This document shows positions 1 to 11,706 of a stretch of 64,000 bases of DNA, one piece after another. Origin of the DNA: Chlorokybus atmophyticus (Eukaryota; Streptophyta; Chlorokybophyceae; Chlorokybales; Chlorokybaceae); NCBI GenBank assembly GCA_009103225.1, contig RHPI01003642.1:331116-395115 (forward strand), given 5' to 3'. Made by a program: the position numbers and the translations under genes. Position 1 is the first letter of the stretch. Each line of letters begins with the position of its first letter. A model generated the notes under the pieces. It saw only the letters and a program-made list of their open reading frames with translations, searched no databases and was not told the origin of the DNA.

Positions 1-1
1 A

Positions 2-367
2 AAGGGCAAGGATGGAGACCCTCTCCTAGCTGCCAGCATAGACACACATGAAGAGTACCTCAGCGAAATCAACACCATGATCATGTCAATGAAGCGGGAG
101 ATGAGGCAACGGTACGCAGCCCTCCAGCCATTCACCCTTGTGAAACGCCGCACTGCATCTTGTGTCGAATACCTGAAAGATCCCAATCGGCGCCGGCCGC
201 AAGAGACAGCAGCTCGTGACCCGCTCGCTGAGGCAGAAGCGGCATTTGATTGGCTGGCACAACCGTTTGAGGAGGAAGAGCAAGCTCCGGCGTCTCCTCC
301 ACAGGCCCCAGCGCGTGGTGCTTTGTTCCGTAATGACGAGCAAAGCGATGATGGAGAGGAGCTGTAG
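2..367 (+). CDS. 3' end of an unidentified protein-coding gene, cut by the left edge
   Basis: A reading frame is open from the window edge to a TAG at 365-367, about 121 codons. The first in-frame Met codons in the window lie near position 77, but the frame is already open upstream, so this is probably a last exon or the end of an ORF. The residues form a charged helix-like stretch (MKREMRQRYAALQ) followed by an acidic, proline-rich tail that ends in GEEL. I recognise no domain. It lies at the edge of a transposon-rich block, so it may be the tail of a transposon protein, but nothing proves that. Codon use is unremarkable. Confidence 0.4.
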   Translation, partial: KGKDGDPLLAASIDTHEEYLSEINTMIMSMKREMRQRYAALQPFTLVKRRTASCVEYLKDPNRRRPQETAARDPLAEAEAAFDWLAQPFEEEEQAPASPPQAPARGALFRNDEQSDDGEEL

Positions 368-766
368 CGCAGTTGGTAGTCCGTTTAGCTGGTAGTGTAC
401 ATAGCTACAAGGCTCTTGTGACTGAGTGTTGTGCATCTTAAACCAGCTCAGTCAATCGTCATTATGCTCATGCACATCAATACTTGCATCCCTATGATAT
501 ACAACAGAACTGCATTCGAGTCACATAATCGAACTACAAGCCTTGGCAAGTGACTGAGAGACACTGTACACATTTCAGGTACATGTACACAGCACAGGCA
601 CATAACAATGCTGGAAGTCAGTGACAGTCGCGTGTAGTCAAGCTATGCAAATACATATGCCGACAGTTAGGCATTGCTCACCTTCAGTTGTTAAAGAATG
701 CCTTATTTTGTCGATAATTACCTAGTTGGTGCTTGTGAATTAGGCTTAGTCGCCTGCGCTGGACTG

Positions 767-1033
767 GTGTGTAACCTGCAGGTGCCTGTCACATAGGCTG
801 AGTCACCTAAGTAAGACTGATGTGTAACTTACAGGTGCCCGTTGATTAGTTGTAGTCACCTAATAAGGCCTGATGTGTAACTAACAGTTGCCTTTAAATT
901 ACACATAGTCATTTGTTAAGGCCTGGTGTGTAACTAACAGGTGCCTGTTAATTATATAAAGTCACCTGTTAATGCCTGATAGGTAACTATCAGGCGCCTG
1001 TTAGTTAGGCATAGTCAACTGTCAAAGACTAAA
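767..1033. repeat. Degenerate tandem repeat, about 53-bp unit, five copies
   Basis: Units begin with GTGTAAC (or AGGTAAC) at 767, 822, 875, 928 and 981, giving periods of 55, 53, 53 and 53 bp. Each unit carries CAGGTGCCTGTTA-like sequence and a partly complementary AGTCACCTGTTAA segment, so each copy can fold back on itself. Divergence between copies suggests an old minisatellite. No coding potential is seen. Confidence 0.75.
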
Positions 1034-2410
1034 TTGTAATAAAAGGGCCTGACAGTAACGAAAGTTATTATCAGGTCCCTGTATCGAAATTACAGGTGGC
1101 CTAAGCCACGACAGTCTAAATTAGCGTCATCAGGTGCACGGCCGTTGCCAATATTTAGTCGGCCGGCAGGGAAAACATATTGCGACGTATTTGGTGCCCC
1201 TTTTATGTTAGCGGTTAATCGTTGGTGTTAAGTGGTATGGTGTGAAACAGTTAAAGTGAGGGTTAAAAAAATGGCATGTATTTAGGGTATGGGGCCCGCC
1301 CTGACCTCGTACTGCAAAAAATGCGTGCGTTTTAACCGTTAACCTAAATTGGCGTAAAAACGCCGACGTTTGAACTCCGCCGTTGAAATGTCGTTGCTGC
1401 AGATATGCCATTGATATATTTTTGAGCATTTGCAATGATTGGTAGCTACGCATGTCTTAGGCAACGGTGTGTAATACCGTCGCAAACCCGTTTGATCACA
1501 ATCGTGCGTGATCAATAGTAGCCTAACGACGCAATTTTTCGTTTGATTAAATCCTAACGTTAAGGTGTTTAAGGTTAGTATTATTTTACCGATCATAACC
1601 ATTGCGTTACTCAGTGGTTACCTTTGCGTAAGCGTAACATGGCAAGAACGCTACTTAATTTGCCACCTTAACAAGTGTGTTACATGTCATATCATATGGG
1701 CCATGTGCAACAATGTGCCGGCAAATGTGCACCGTGCATGTTGTGCATATTATTGATATTTATTTGCATATATGTTGAGCAGTTGCATGACGTGGGGATG
1801 TGCTGTGGGTGGTCGAGATCTGTTTGTTACAGATCGAACGGCTGATAGTTGATAGACGCCGCCTAGCCAATGAGCGGCAGGCGGGCCGCGCATACCGCGC
1901 AGCCCGGCAGTCGCGAGTGCCATATGATGCCTTGTAAGGTGTTTGCGTGTGCCTTAATGCCGGCCGCCCCGCCTAATCAGCCGCACAGCTCGTTTTTTGC
2001 ATATTGGTGCATACTGTGACAGTGCTTGCTGCTTGCTTTTGCCTACTCACTCACTAGCTGTTGGATTTTCACCATCTTTCATGGAAATAATAATGCGGTC
2101 TGCTGCCAGTTAGTAATCAATTGCACTGATTATATATGCACCTCAAATACTAATGTCACGTTTAGCGATAAAAATGGCTCTTCTATGCATGAAATAACCA
2201 TGAGTATTATGAAGACCTTTCATATTATTCAATTCTGCCCCGTACTTCATAAAATCAAGTTATATACTAAGATGTATAACTTACACAGCCGCGGTGCAGG
2301 TGACCTACCTGACCATGCATATGGTATAGAGTCGGGCCGGTAATGCACAGCCATGCACAGTCATGCACATTCACGCATACATTTGACAAGTTAACAAGAC
2401 AATATGGGCA
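1034..2410. other. Gene-free stretch, nothing recognised
   Basis: About 1.4 kb of AT-richer sequence with only short ORFs that lack recognisable domains. A more GC-rich patch lies near 1850-1990. I see no convincing gene, RNA gene or element ends. Confidence 0.5.
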
Positions 2411-2712
2411 AACTTTGGGCTAAGGCTAAGTGCTCTGATGTGCTATGTGCAAATGCAACGCGGGGTAGTGGTCAGGGCAGTGGGTACAAGCAAGAAGGCA
2501 GCACAACCACCAACCAACCAACATGTTGCACACAGGCTACAGTTAGACCCACAGCGCCTCCGCCAAACTGGGCTGAGGCTAGGTGCTCTGTTGTGAAAAC
2601 CAAGGCGGGGTAGTGGGCAGGCAGGACAGTGGGTACAAGCAAGCAAGCAGCACAACCAACCAACCAACCTGCTGCAACACATGCTACAGTTGGACCCACA
2701 GCGCCGCCACCA
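2411..2712. repeat. Direct duplication, two units of about 150 bp
   Basis: Unit 1 (2411-2565) and unit 2 (2566-2712) share the same order of blocks: GGCTAAGGCTA/GGCTGAGGCTA, GGGGTAGTGG, GTGGGTACAAGCAAG, runs of ACCAACCAACC, and GACCCACAGCGCC. The copies differ by substitutions and small indels. Short ORFs across the unit are byproducts of the repeat. Confidence 0.75.
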
Positions 2713-2842
2713 CTACGATCAACAGCAGAGCATCAAAGCAGAGCAGGGGTGGGAAGGGTAGGATGGGGCAGAATGCTGTGCTGTGATGCATGACTTATGT
2801 GGCAAGTTGTGAATTGCGGTGAGTGCTGTGTGTTTAGCGCTA

Positions 2843-3361
2843 TGCATAGCGATATAACTGATGGCTGTTGAGAACAGCAGGGGCTAGGTAGGATCACACA
2901 GCGATTTGCATTACATCACAACAAGCAACCAACCAACAATCAACCACACCATACAGCATCACACCTAGCACAGATTGGGTGAGGGCCCGCTAAGCTTAGC
3001 TACGTGAGCTACTGCTAGACCAGAGGGAGCGGGGGTGAGGTGGGCAAGGGAGGGGGGAAAAGCAATGGCACGGGTAGTAGGTCGCCCGCCAACACCGCGA
3101 GGAAAGATGTCAGCGATGCCCACGCCACCAGCAGCATTTACGACTCGACTCGACTGCTATGCCCCCAAGGGTTTCACCGCCTCTGCCTTTATAACCCTGC
3201 GCAACTAACAACGGCGCTTAGCCACCATTTGCACCATGCACAATTGCAATGTTTTGCACAGCAGGGCATCCTCGCAGTTTGCAGCACAGCAGGATAAGAT
3301 AGCAGCAGTGCTGCTGCAGCACGACCAGACTTGCATGTGGGCAGTGGATTTGCTCCCCGCA
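2843..3361. repeat. Interspersed repeat, copy A (about 0.5 kb)
   Basis: This block matches 21227-21721 in the same orientation, from GCATAGCGATA through GTTGAGAACAGCAGGGGC, a CAACCAACCAACAATCAACC tract, GTGGGCAAGGGAGGGGGG, GGTTTCACCGCCTCTGCC and a CTTTATA box, ending near TCCCCGC. Scattered substitutions and several small indels separate the copies. No protein is encoded. It could be a solo LTR or a non-autonomous element. I could not define TG..CA ends or a target duplication. Confidence 0.75.
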
Positions 3362-3980
3362 CTTGACACATGTAAGCTTACCTGAACTTACCTGACTCCC
3401 GTACCTTGTGCTTTGCGTTTGGCATCCAACCTCTGCGCAATCATCGTGTACAACTGCCTGCAGTTGGTGTTATACACCAACCCTTGCATGTTCCACATCT
3501 TGCCCCTCAATCTTCGCATGAGCAGCCTCTGGTTATGTCCATCTTTGCACATGTCGTCCAAAAGCCGCAACATCTGAGCCAAGAAGTTAAGTTTAAGTTT
3601 GTACATGCAAATGCGCATGAATCTTATGCACTGCGATACGACTAATCCTTGCTTTGTTGTTCTTGCAATGTTGGAGTGGGGGTGTGATCCTAGTTGTACA
3701 ATGCGGATACGGCATTGAATGCCGTGCATTCAACTTACAGTGAAAGTGCGTGTTATAACATGACTAATGCGGCCCAATACGGCTATTATTTATGAGCTGG
3801 GTTAATCAATAGCAAATGAGGAGCTGTGATGCTGTGTTCGTGCGTGCATCTGCTGTTTCATGTAATTGATGCGCGAATCTGTTACATATGTCATTGAACA
3901 CCATGCATGCATACAATGAAGTGTCCGTATCATAATGCACTGTCCTACTCTACTACTCTGCACGTGTGACATCAGAAATC
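3362..3980. other. Gene-free stretch between repeat copy A and the hAT remnant
   Basis: ORFs on both strands here are short and lack recognisable domains. This may be part of the hAT 3' untranslated region or terminal region, but no terminal inverted repeat was identified. Confidence 0.4.
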
Positions 3981-4732
3981 TTATAACTCGATTTTAGATG
4001 CTAACATGTTGTCGCCATCCTCCTCGCTTGCAGCCCCATCATCCGCATCGTCCGTCTCACTTGCCTGCGAAGCATCACTCCAAGGTTGTACATCCCATGC
4101 AGCAAACTCCTCCTCATATTCGAGGGTGGACCACTCGTCCATGAGGCGAATGTTGCTGAAAACCCACACCAAGTCGCGCGCTCGCTCAGGCAGCAAACGT
4201 TTGCGCTTCTTGCTATGAATGTGATTATAAGTGCTCCAAGCGCGCTCACATGCAGAGGCATTGATAACATGTGCTAACACTTTTATGGTCACGCGTTGTA
4301 GCTGTGAGGCAGCGCTCAAATTGCAGCCACCGTTGGTGTGCGGGCATCTTGCTTGCTGAGGCCTGTGCAATGTCCATGCCAAACATCCCATGCCCTTGAC
4401 GGTACTGCGCCAGTTGCAGGCTCAACTCCACGCGATCCTCTTCACTTCAAGTTGGCAGCAACTTCTTAGCGTTTCTTAAAAAAACCCTTTTATGACATCC
4501 GCTTGCGCATGTTAATCCACTAGCCCAAATTCTGGGTCGAGAACATGCCCAGCAAACAATACATCGTTTTGCATCATCCGTCACCGCTTGTTAAAGAATG
4601 GTATGATAGCTTCAATGAGTTGACGACGCATAATGGAAGCCACCAGCGTGTCTCGTGCTGCCATCACCTTATGCACGAGCTTTTCTGCAACATGACATGA
4701 CATGTTGGTTATGTATGCTATTGAGTGCGAGG

Positions 4733-5744
4733 TGTAACGATACCACTCACTTACTTGCTGGGCGGCTTGGCGAACTTATGCACAAGCACAAGGACTTACC
4801 ACTGGAAGCCCCACCAGCGTTACTGGTGCAGTACCTTGCAGAGGAAGTCACAGCACCGCACCAAGGAAGGAGAGGATGACACCAACCTCTCTACTCAGCT
4901 CCCCACACACTCACACACCCAAGCACACCTCACACACATGTGCAAAGCTGCCACGGACATCACACCCCACATGGGATGAGAGGGAGAGCCCCTTGAACAA
5001 CTAAACTAGGCACCCCACACACAAGAGTCGAGTATGCACATGCTGAGCTGCCTCAACACATGTTGAGGCCGTTCATATACCCTCTCTTTGCTGCTCTCCA
5101 ACTTAGAACATCCAAGTCCAAGGCTACATGCCTTGTCATGGCTGCGTTGACCACAACTCATGTCTAGGGCTGCCACATCAGCCCTTGGACCTCTTTCAAC
5201 GCCCAAGACTGATCACACATCAGCCTCGGACATTGTAAACGTCCCTAGGCTGGTCACATCAGCCTAGGACATCACACACATCATCCTTGGACGTTGTGAA
5301 CGTCCTTGGCTGGTCACATCAGCCTAAAACATCATACTCATGCATACATATGCATCCTTATGCAAACATATGCGCGCATATGCACACATATGCGCATGCA
5401 TGCATATACATGCATACATCTAGTACATACCTCTCATGCACGCATATGCACTCATATGCGTACATGTGCACACATATGCAAACACATGCATGCGGACATA
5501 TGCACACATATGTCTCTGTACATCACATGATGTCTCATCGGCTATGATCAGCCCTGTGCTTGCCATCATGCCTTGTGTAGTTCATCATGCTTAAAGCCGC
5601 ACAGGCTCTAGCGCAGACCTACATGAGAGCACACCCACAAGCACTACACACGCTTGCGTAGTGTTGGTCCCCACTTGGTCTCATCTTACTTACCACATAA
5701 GTAAGGGACAGAGAATGACTTTTGCCTGCCCTGTGGGCGTGACA
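4733..5744 (-). repeat. 3' LTR of the Ty3/gypsy element (1012 bp)
   Basis: It starts TGTAACGATACC and ends GGGCGTGACA on the plus strand, and matches 10694-11706 almost base for base apart from scattered substitutions and short indels. It contains several CATCAGCCT/GTCCTTGGCTGG dyads (about 5190-5330) and a CATATG-rich hexamer-like array. Confidence 0.95.
5336..5520. repeat. CATATGC-rich simple array inside the LTR
   Basis: Imperfect repeats of ACATATGCNNNC (for example ACATATGCGCGCATATGC) run across the middle of the LTR, with a second copy in the other LTR at about 11291-11480. ORFs reading this tract as HTYAHICTHM-like residues are artefacts of the repeat. Confidence 0.8.
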
Positions 5745-5757
5745 TTCCTCCCCACTT
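5745..5757 (-). other. Polypurine tract of the Ty3/gypsy element
   Basis: Read on the minus strand it is AAGTGGGGAGGAA, directly upstream of the 3' LTR TGTCACG start. This is the expected position and composition for the plus-strand primer. Confidence 0.75.
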
Positions 5758-6115
5758 GCATTGCAACGACCGCGTTGCAAAAGGGTGGGACACTAGTCCC
5801 GCACAAACCGCAGCCAGGCTAGCCAGGCCTGACTGAGTGGCAGTGCTTCACGTGAAAGTAGTGCAAGTCGTGGGAGTGACAACCAACTCTGATACTGTGT
5901 ACAAGTGCATGCGGTGTTGGTATGTTACATGAAGATGCTCTGGGCATGTGCACATGCTCCTACAGGCTGAGCACTAGTAGCTCTGAGCACACGCTCTCAA
6001 GTGGCACCTGTAGATTTGCGCTCATTCTCAAACTCCTCCAACAAGGCAGCACAGTTTGCCAAGTTGGTTTTCGCCTCCCAGGTGTTATGCTCTTCGCCAT
6101 AACCAAGCCACTTCA

Positions 6116-7318
6116 CTAGGTATTGGATCCGAAAGTTCTTCTTGTACTTTCTGAACCGTTTGCCAACAATGGCCTCGACCTCATACTCGAGATCGCCCTC
6201 AACCTCAACTGGAGGGCGAGGGGTTGCACTTGACCGTCACTCTTGTACTGTTTCAGCAGTGCTACATGAAACACATCATGTACTTGCATGCTCTTCGGCA
6301 AGTCAAGCCGAAAGGCACGGTCACCAACACTGTCGGTGATGCGGAATGGACCCAGCCACCTTGGTAGCAACTTGCGTACCCCGCTTGTTTTGAGTCGAAC
6401 CGTTCTTCGAGCTCAACAACACTTGATCTCCAACTGCGAGCTCATCTCCAGGCCTATGTTGCCTGTTGGCATACATCTTTTGCCTGTTTTGTGCTGCTCT
6501 CAAGCAGTCTTTTGCATGTGCCAACGAGGCATGCATGCTCTCTGTGAAGTTTCTAGCTATCGGCACTTTGCTAAGTGGCTTGACATTCAGAGACATGGGT
6601 GTCAACACATGACGACCGTAGTTCAGATAGAAAGGAGTGCTTCTTAGCAACTCATGCCATGCATTGTTCACAGCGAACTCAGCAAGTGGCAGGTACACAT
6701 CCCAATCATCGAACCTAAGTGACGTGTAGTGGCGTAGCACATCTTCCAACACCTGATTGACGCGCTCCGTCTGTCCGTCACTCTGTAAATGGTAAGCAGT
6801 GCTCAAGCTCTGCTTAGTCCCCAAGTACCGGCACACAGCCTGCCAGAACTGGCTCACAAACTTGGGGTCACGGTCAGACACCAACTCTTTGGGTACACCG
6901 TGTGATCTGATCACGAGTTCACAAAGACAAACGCAAACTCTTGCGCATCAATGTCTGTGCGACAGGGCTCAAATCTGACCATCTTGGTTAAGCGATCAAC
7001 CAAGACAATGACAGCACTGTGTCCCTTCTCTGTCACAGGTAGATCTGTGATCAGATCCATGCTCACACTCTCCCATTGATAGTTGGGAATAGCCAAGGGC
7101 TTCAGCAACCCTGCTGGCTTCCGGTGCGAGGCCTTGTCTCTTTTACAAGTGTCACAACACGCGACATATTTAGATGCATCAGCACCCAAGCTCGGCCACC
7201 AATACTGTCTCTGCAGCTGCTTGATGATCTTTGCCATTCCCATGTGCCCACTGTACACGGAATTGTGTGCCTCAAACAAACACTCTTGCCTCAAGCCGAG
7301 TGCATCTGGCACTTTCAA
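6116..7318 (-). pseudogene. Integrase region of the Ty3/gypsy pol, frameshifted
   Basis: The 7318-6911 frame begins with an H2C2 zinc-binding segment (HNSVYSGH, then CDTCKRDK) and the start of the catalytic core (first Asp in SMDLITDLP). The frame then shifts, and 6914-6321 continues the core with VSDRDPKF (second Asp) and SDGQTERVNQVLED (catalytic Glu). A further shift leads into 6370-6116, the SH3/chromo-like C-terminal module (LPRWLGPFRI, HDVFHVALLKQY). All three acidic core residues are present, but at least two frameshifts prevent one protein. Its job would be to insert the retrotransposon cDNA into the chromosome. Confidence 0.9.
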
Positions 7319-7333
7319 CTTGCCCTCACGGTA

Positions 7334-8985
7334 TCAGAGGCCCTTGTGACAAGTGATCTTGTCGTCTGCCTGCTTCAGCAACTCAACAAACCATGTGTCA
7401 AGTGCATAAGCACTAGGCAAACGCTGTATGATGTCTTCCACATCAACGGCCATTGGGTCCTCCCCAATTGGCTCGTGCACTACCAACGGTGCTTCACTGT
7501 CTGCTCTCTCGAGCTCAGTTGGCATCTCGCTGGTCTCTGTTGCCATTGGTGTCTCATTGACAGCTTGCTCATGCACAGATGGCAACTCAAAAGTACTGGC
7601 ACTAGCATCACTTGCTTGTGCCCACCCTTGGCTTCGTGCACGTGCACGTATTGTCACTGCCAACAGCAATGGCGAACGGCTCAAAGGGTCTGCCACATTC
7701 ACTCTCCATAGTCTGTAAACCCAGGTAAAGTTGAATCTAGACAAGTACTCAGCCCACCTTGCTTGTCTGCTCGACAAGGTTGGTTGGGTCTGAAAGAAAA
7801 CAAGGGGGTTGTGGTCCGTGATCACATTAAACCCGCCTTCCACCCCCTCTAGATAGCAACGCCACTCTTGTAGCGCATGGACTACCCCCAACAACTCTTG
7901 CTCAGTTGTTGTATAGTTCCTCTCAGCAGGAGAGAACTTCTTGCTAGCATAAGCAAGAGGGTGCCCACTCTGGAGCAACACAGCACCAATGCCTTCAACA
8001 GATGCATCACAGTTTACCTCAAAGGGCTTGGTGAAGTCCGGCAGCTGCAACACAGGCGCTGTCACCAAAGCCTCTTTGATGGACGCAAAGGCTTCTTGCT
8101 GCCTCTGTGACCACCTCCACACGACCTTGTCACGCAACAGATTAGAAAGAGGGGCAACACGCGATGAGTAACCCAGAATGTACTTGCGGAAGTAGTTGCT
8201 CAAGCCTAAGAATGCGCGCAGCTCGTGCACATTCTTGGGACTGGGCCAATCCTTGACCTTGGCAACCTTCCTTGGGTTAGGGCGCACGCCCTCCTTGTTC
8301 ACAATGTGCCCGAGGAACTCTGGCTCCTTTTTGCCAAAATCGCACTTGGGCATGTAAGCATAGAAACGGTGCGCACGCAGCGTTTCCAACACCTCGCGCA
8401 CTTGCACAACGTGCATGTTAGCATCCTTGCTGAACACAAGTATATCATCAAGATATACAAGCACTGTCTTCCCGATCAGCTTGTGAAACACACGGTTCAT
8501 TATAGCTTGAAAGGTGGCTGGCGCATTCGTCAGACCAAAAGGCAGCAGCTTTGTACTGAAAGTGTCCCACAGGCGATCTAAACGCTGTCTTGGGCACATC
8601 TTCCGGTGTGATCCGAATCTGATGGTACCCACTGATGAGATCCAAGGAGCTGAACACTGAGGCACCGCTCAGTTGATCAAGCAAGTCATCTATCCTTGGC
8701 AGCGGATACCTGTTCTTGATGGTCAGCTTGTTCAAGGCCCTATAGTCTACGCACATGCGTAGCCTGCCGTCCTTCTTAGGTACGAAAAGAATGAGTGCTC
8801 CGAAAGGAGAGCTACTTAGCTCATTCAATCCCTTCTTCAGCAAGGCCTTGATCTGCCCCTCCATGTCCGCATACTCAGTTGGACTCAGCCTATACACAGG
8901 TCTGAACGGAGGCTGCGCATCAGACTCTAGAAGGATCGTATGCCAGACGTCCCTCTCAGGTGGCAATGCAGGCAATTCAGCTTAA
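7334..8985 (-). pseudogene. Reverse transcriptase and RNase H region of the Ty3/gypsy pol, frameshifted
   Basis: 8975-8448 carries the RT fingers ([50 protein letters not shown]). The frame shifts near 8560-8580 and resumes in 8665-7334 with [20 protein letters not shown], the catalytic YLDDILVFS box, the connection domain and RNase H (FEVNCDASVEGIGAVLLQ, TTEQELLGVVHALQEWR, VITDHNPL). An in-frame TAA near 8982 separates RT from the upstream protease linker (LLSEFTDVF), so at least two lesions break pol here. The active-site residues themselves look intact. Confidence 0.92.
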
Positions 8986-9339
8986 AACACATCAGTAAAT
9001 TCAGACAACAGACCTTCAAGGGCCGTGTCTGGTGGCTTGCCACCGGTCTCACCAACTGAGGTGGAAGTGTCGTCGTTGCCGACTGGCCGGACGAGCACTG
9101 GAAGAGGTTGAGCTCCATGGCGAACAGCCCTCTTCACCTGCATGGCACTTAACAAAGAACATAAGACATCTGTACTTGATGCATCATCAACAGAGCTAAC
9201 AATGGGCGCAACATTGTGCCCATCTGCATGCAAGGTCACACGACCTCGACCTTTGCGTACACTGCAAAGTTTTGTGTCCGCTTCTGTGCGCAAGCCACAT
9301 GCTTGCTCCCAACAATGACATCCACGCCTGGCACCTCTA

Positions 9340-10380
9340 CTAGGATGACCAAGAACTTGAGCTGAGCATCATATGATAGCCTTGCACACGCACAGACAAG
9401 CGTACAACTCCCCGCACGGGGATCTCAAGCTTGTTCAAGGCAACAACCGTGTCATCACACTTGCTGACACGAATGCCTAAGCGTCGCACAAGAGATTCAC
9501 TCACGAAGTTCTCAGGTGTGCTCGTGTCTATCGTCAAGATGCACAGCACATGCGCAACAGAAGCCTTGAACAACCAAGTCAAGTCCAGAGAACTTACCTC
9601 ATGGATGGCAAGAGGGTCATACAACACACGCATCTGCCCCTTACCTAGCTTGACCTCTCCCAGGACCTGCATGCCTTTAACAAAGCGGGTCCACAACCCA
9701 GGACGCTTGGGTACAACCACGCATGCACTTGTGTTGTGCGCACTCTTGCTCTTGCAATCTACATAGTGCTTGAGCATGTTTGACAACTCGTCAACAGGTG
9801 CATTGAGCAAGACACACTTGCCCGCACAGTCGTGCTGCATGAATTGAGTATCTATTTGTACACCCAACTCGTTCTCCCACACATCGACATTGCATGGTTG
9901 GGGAAGGCGTGACATTAAGTCACTGAAAGCACATTGCGTATCAACGTCCACAGAGCAGCTAGCCATTGGCAATCCCTGTTGTATACATGGCTTCTTGCTC
10001 TCTTCATGTCCCTCATACATGAGAGCATGGCCCCGAGCAGCATCAGCTTCAGCTTCACAAAGCTGTGCTTCACGGCTACGCTTACGCTCTCGGTGGTTCT
10101 GTACACTTGCATCAACAGATGCACCAACATGTCCCTTACTTGGGATTGCACAGTCAACGATGTCACTTGACCGTTACCATTGAGCTATGTTGGCCTCGTG
10201 TTGTTGCTGTAACTCTGTTACCTGCTCACACAACGTGGCAACCAAAGTGGTAAGCTGTCGGGTGGTCTTAGCAACATCATTGCACCAAGATACCTCCTCT
10301 CTTGCTGTATGCTCTTGCTCAGCCATTGCCACAAAGGTTAGGGCCAACACCACAAGGTGAGGTCCCTGTAACAAATGCAC
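9340..10380 (-). pseudogene. Gag remnant and protease-like region of the Ty3/gypsy element
   Basis: 10020-9340 contains a segment resembling the region upstream of the protease in green-lineage Ty3 elements (CVVVPKRPGLWTRFVKGM) followed by a retropepsin-like fold (ILTIDTSTPENFVSESLVRR, then VVRLSVRVQGY). The usual D(S/T)GA triplet reads DTST here, so the aspartic protease motif is imperfect. Upstream, 10380-10174 and an overlapping frame near 10170-10020 give a short charged coiled segment but no CCHC knuckle. An intact Gag is therefore not encoded. Confidence 0.65.
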
Positions 10381-10425
10381 TCACGCGCACACGCGCGCAC
10401 ACACGCGCACACGCGCCGCGCTGCA
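10381..10425. repeat. (CA/CG)n microsatellite
   Basis: An alternating purine-pyrimidine tract of CGCGCACACGCGCGCACACA type lies inside the retrotransposon, between the gag remnant and the 5' LTR. Confidence 0.8.
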
Positions 10426-10693
10426 GCAGCTGGTGCAGCAATAAGCCAATGCGTGTGTAATGCTGTGTATGTGCAGCAAGAACACACAACTAATGCTCAA
10501 ATCAGCGTGTAGAACGACCCACACCGTGCATGCAAGTGTGCACGCAGCTGGACGCACCAACTAGCATGCACAATCAGCTCAAAACCCTGCCATGTAGTGC
10601 GTGCAAGCTAAGAATGCAACGCACGCACGGTGCAGCAAGTGCATGAGCTGATGGGCAAGCATGCAAAGCTTGAAATGCAAGCTCCGAGTTCAA

Positions 10694-11706
10694 TGTAACG
10701 ATACCACTCACTTACTTGCTGGGCGGCTTGGCGAACTTATGCACAAGGACTTACTACTGGAAGCCCTACCAGCGTCACTGGTGCAGTACCTTGCAGAGGA
10801 AGTCACAGCACCGCACCAAGGAAGGAGAGGATGACACCAACCTCTCTACTCAGCTCCCCACACACTCACACACCCAAGCACACCTCACACACATGTGCAA
10901 AGCTGCCACGGACATCACACCCCACATGGGATGAGAGGGAGAGCCCCTTGAACAACTAAACTAGGCACCCCACACACAAGAGTCGAGTATGCACATGCTG
11001 AGCTGCCTCAACACATGTTGAGGCCGTTCATATACTCTCTCTTTGCTGCTCTCCGACCTAGAACATCCAAGTCCAAGGCTACATGCCTTGTCATGGCTGC
11101 GTTGACCACAACTCATGTCTAGGGCTGCCACATCAGCCCTTGGACCTCTTTCAACGCCCAAGACTGATCACACATCAGCCTCGGACATTGTAAACGTCCC
11201 TAGGCTGGTCACATCAGCCTAGGACATCACACACATCATCCTTGGACGTTGTGAACGTCCTTGGCTGGTCACATCAGCCTAAAACATCATACTCATGCAT
11301 ACATATGCATCCTTATGCAAACATATGCGCGCATATGCACACATATGCGCATGCATGCATATACATGCATACATCTAGTACATACCTCTCATGCACGCAT
11401 ATGCACTCATATGCGTACATGTGCAACACATATGCAAACACATGCATACGCATGCGGACATATGCACACATATGTCTCTGTACATCACATGATGTCTCAT
11501 CGGCTATGATCAGCCCTGTGCTTGCCATCATGCCTTGTGTAGTTCATCACGCTCAAGGCCGCACAGGCTGTAGAGCAGACCTACATGAGAGCACACCCAC
11601 AAGCACTACACACGCTTGCGTAGTGTGGGTCCCCACTTAGTCTCATCTTACTTACCACATAAATAAGGGACAGAGAATGACTTTTGCCTGCCCTGTGGGC
11701 GTGACA
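10694..11706 (-). repeat. 5' LTR of the Ty3/gypsy element (1013 bp)
   Basis: Direct copy of 4733-5744 with the same TGTAACG start and GTGACA end on the plus strand, followed by the CGAGG duplication at 11707-11711. In coding orientation this is the upstream LTR. The sequence just inside it reads TTGAACTCGGAGC, which does not match the common initiator-Met primer site, so the priming tRNA is unclear. Confidence 0.95.

Larger units (their letters stand above)
4733..11706 (-). mobile_element. Ty3/gypsy LTR retrotransposon with 5-bp target duplication
   Basis: Two direct LTRs (4733-5744 and 10694-11706) flank a pol region read on the minus strand. CGAGG occurs immediately before (4728-4732) and after (11707-11711) the element, a typical 5-bp integrase duplication. 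In coding orientation the LTR starts TGTCACGCC and ends CGTTACA. A polypurine tract (reverse complement of 5745-5757, AAGTGGGGAGGAA) abuts the 3' LTR. Internal coding order is protease-like, RT, RNase H, integrase, as in Ty3/gypsy. Only about 0.7 kb precedes the protease-like region and no Gag zinc knuckle is visible, so gag is missing or reduced. Frameshifts and stops make it non-functional although the LTRs remain very similar. Confidence 0.95.

Noticed and set aside
5336-5520. Possible CRISPR-like array of short repeats
   Set aside because: Units are irregular low-complexity words without constant-length spacers, and the genome is eukaryotic.
5287-5547. ORFs rich in His, Met and Cys within the LTR
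   Set aside because: They are translations of the CATATGC simple array and recur in the other LTR. They are not genes.
10680-10693. Initiator-Met primer site for the Ty3 element
   Set aside because: The sequence inside the 5' LTR reads TTGAACTCGGAGC and does not begin TGG, so no tRNA is assigned.
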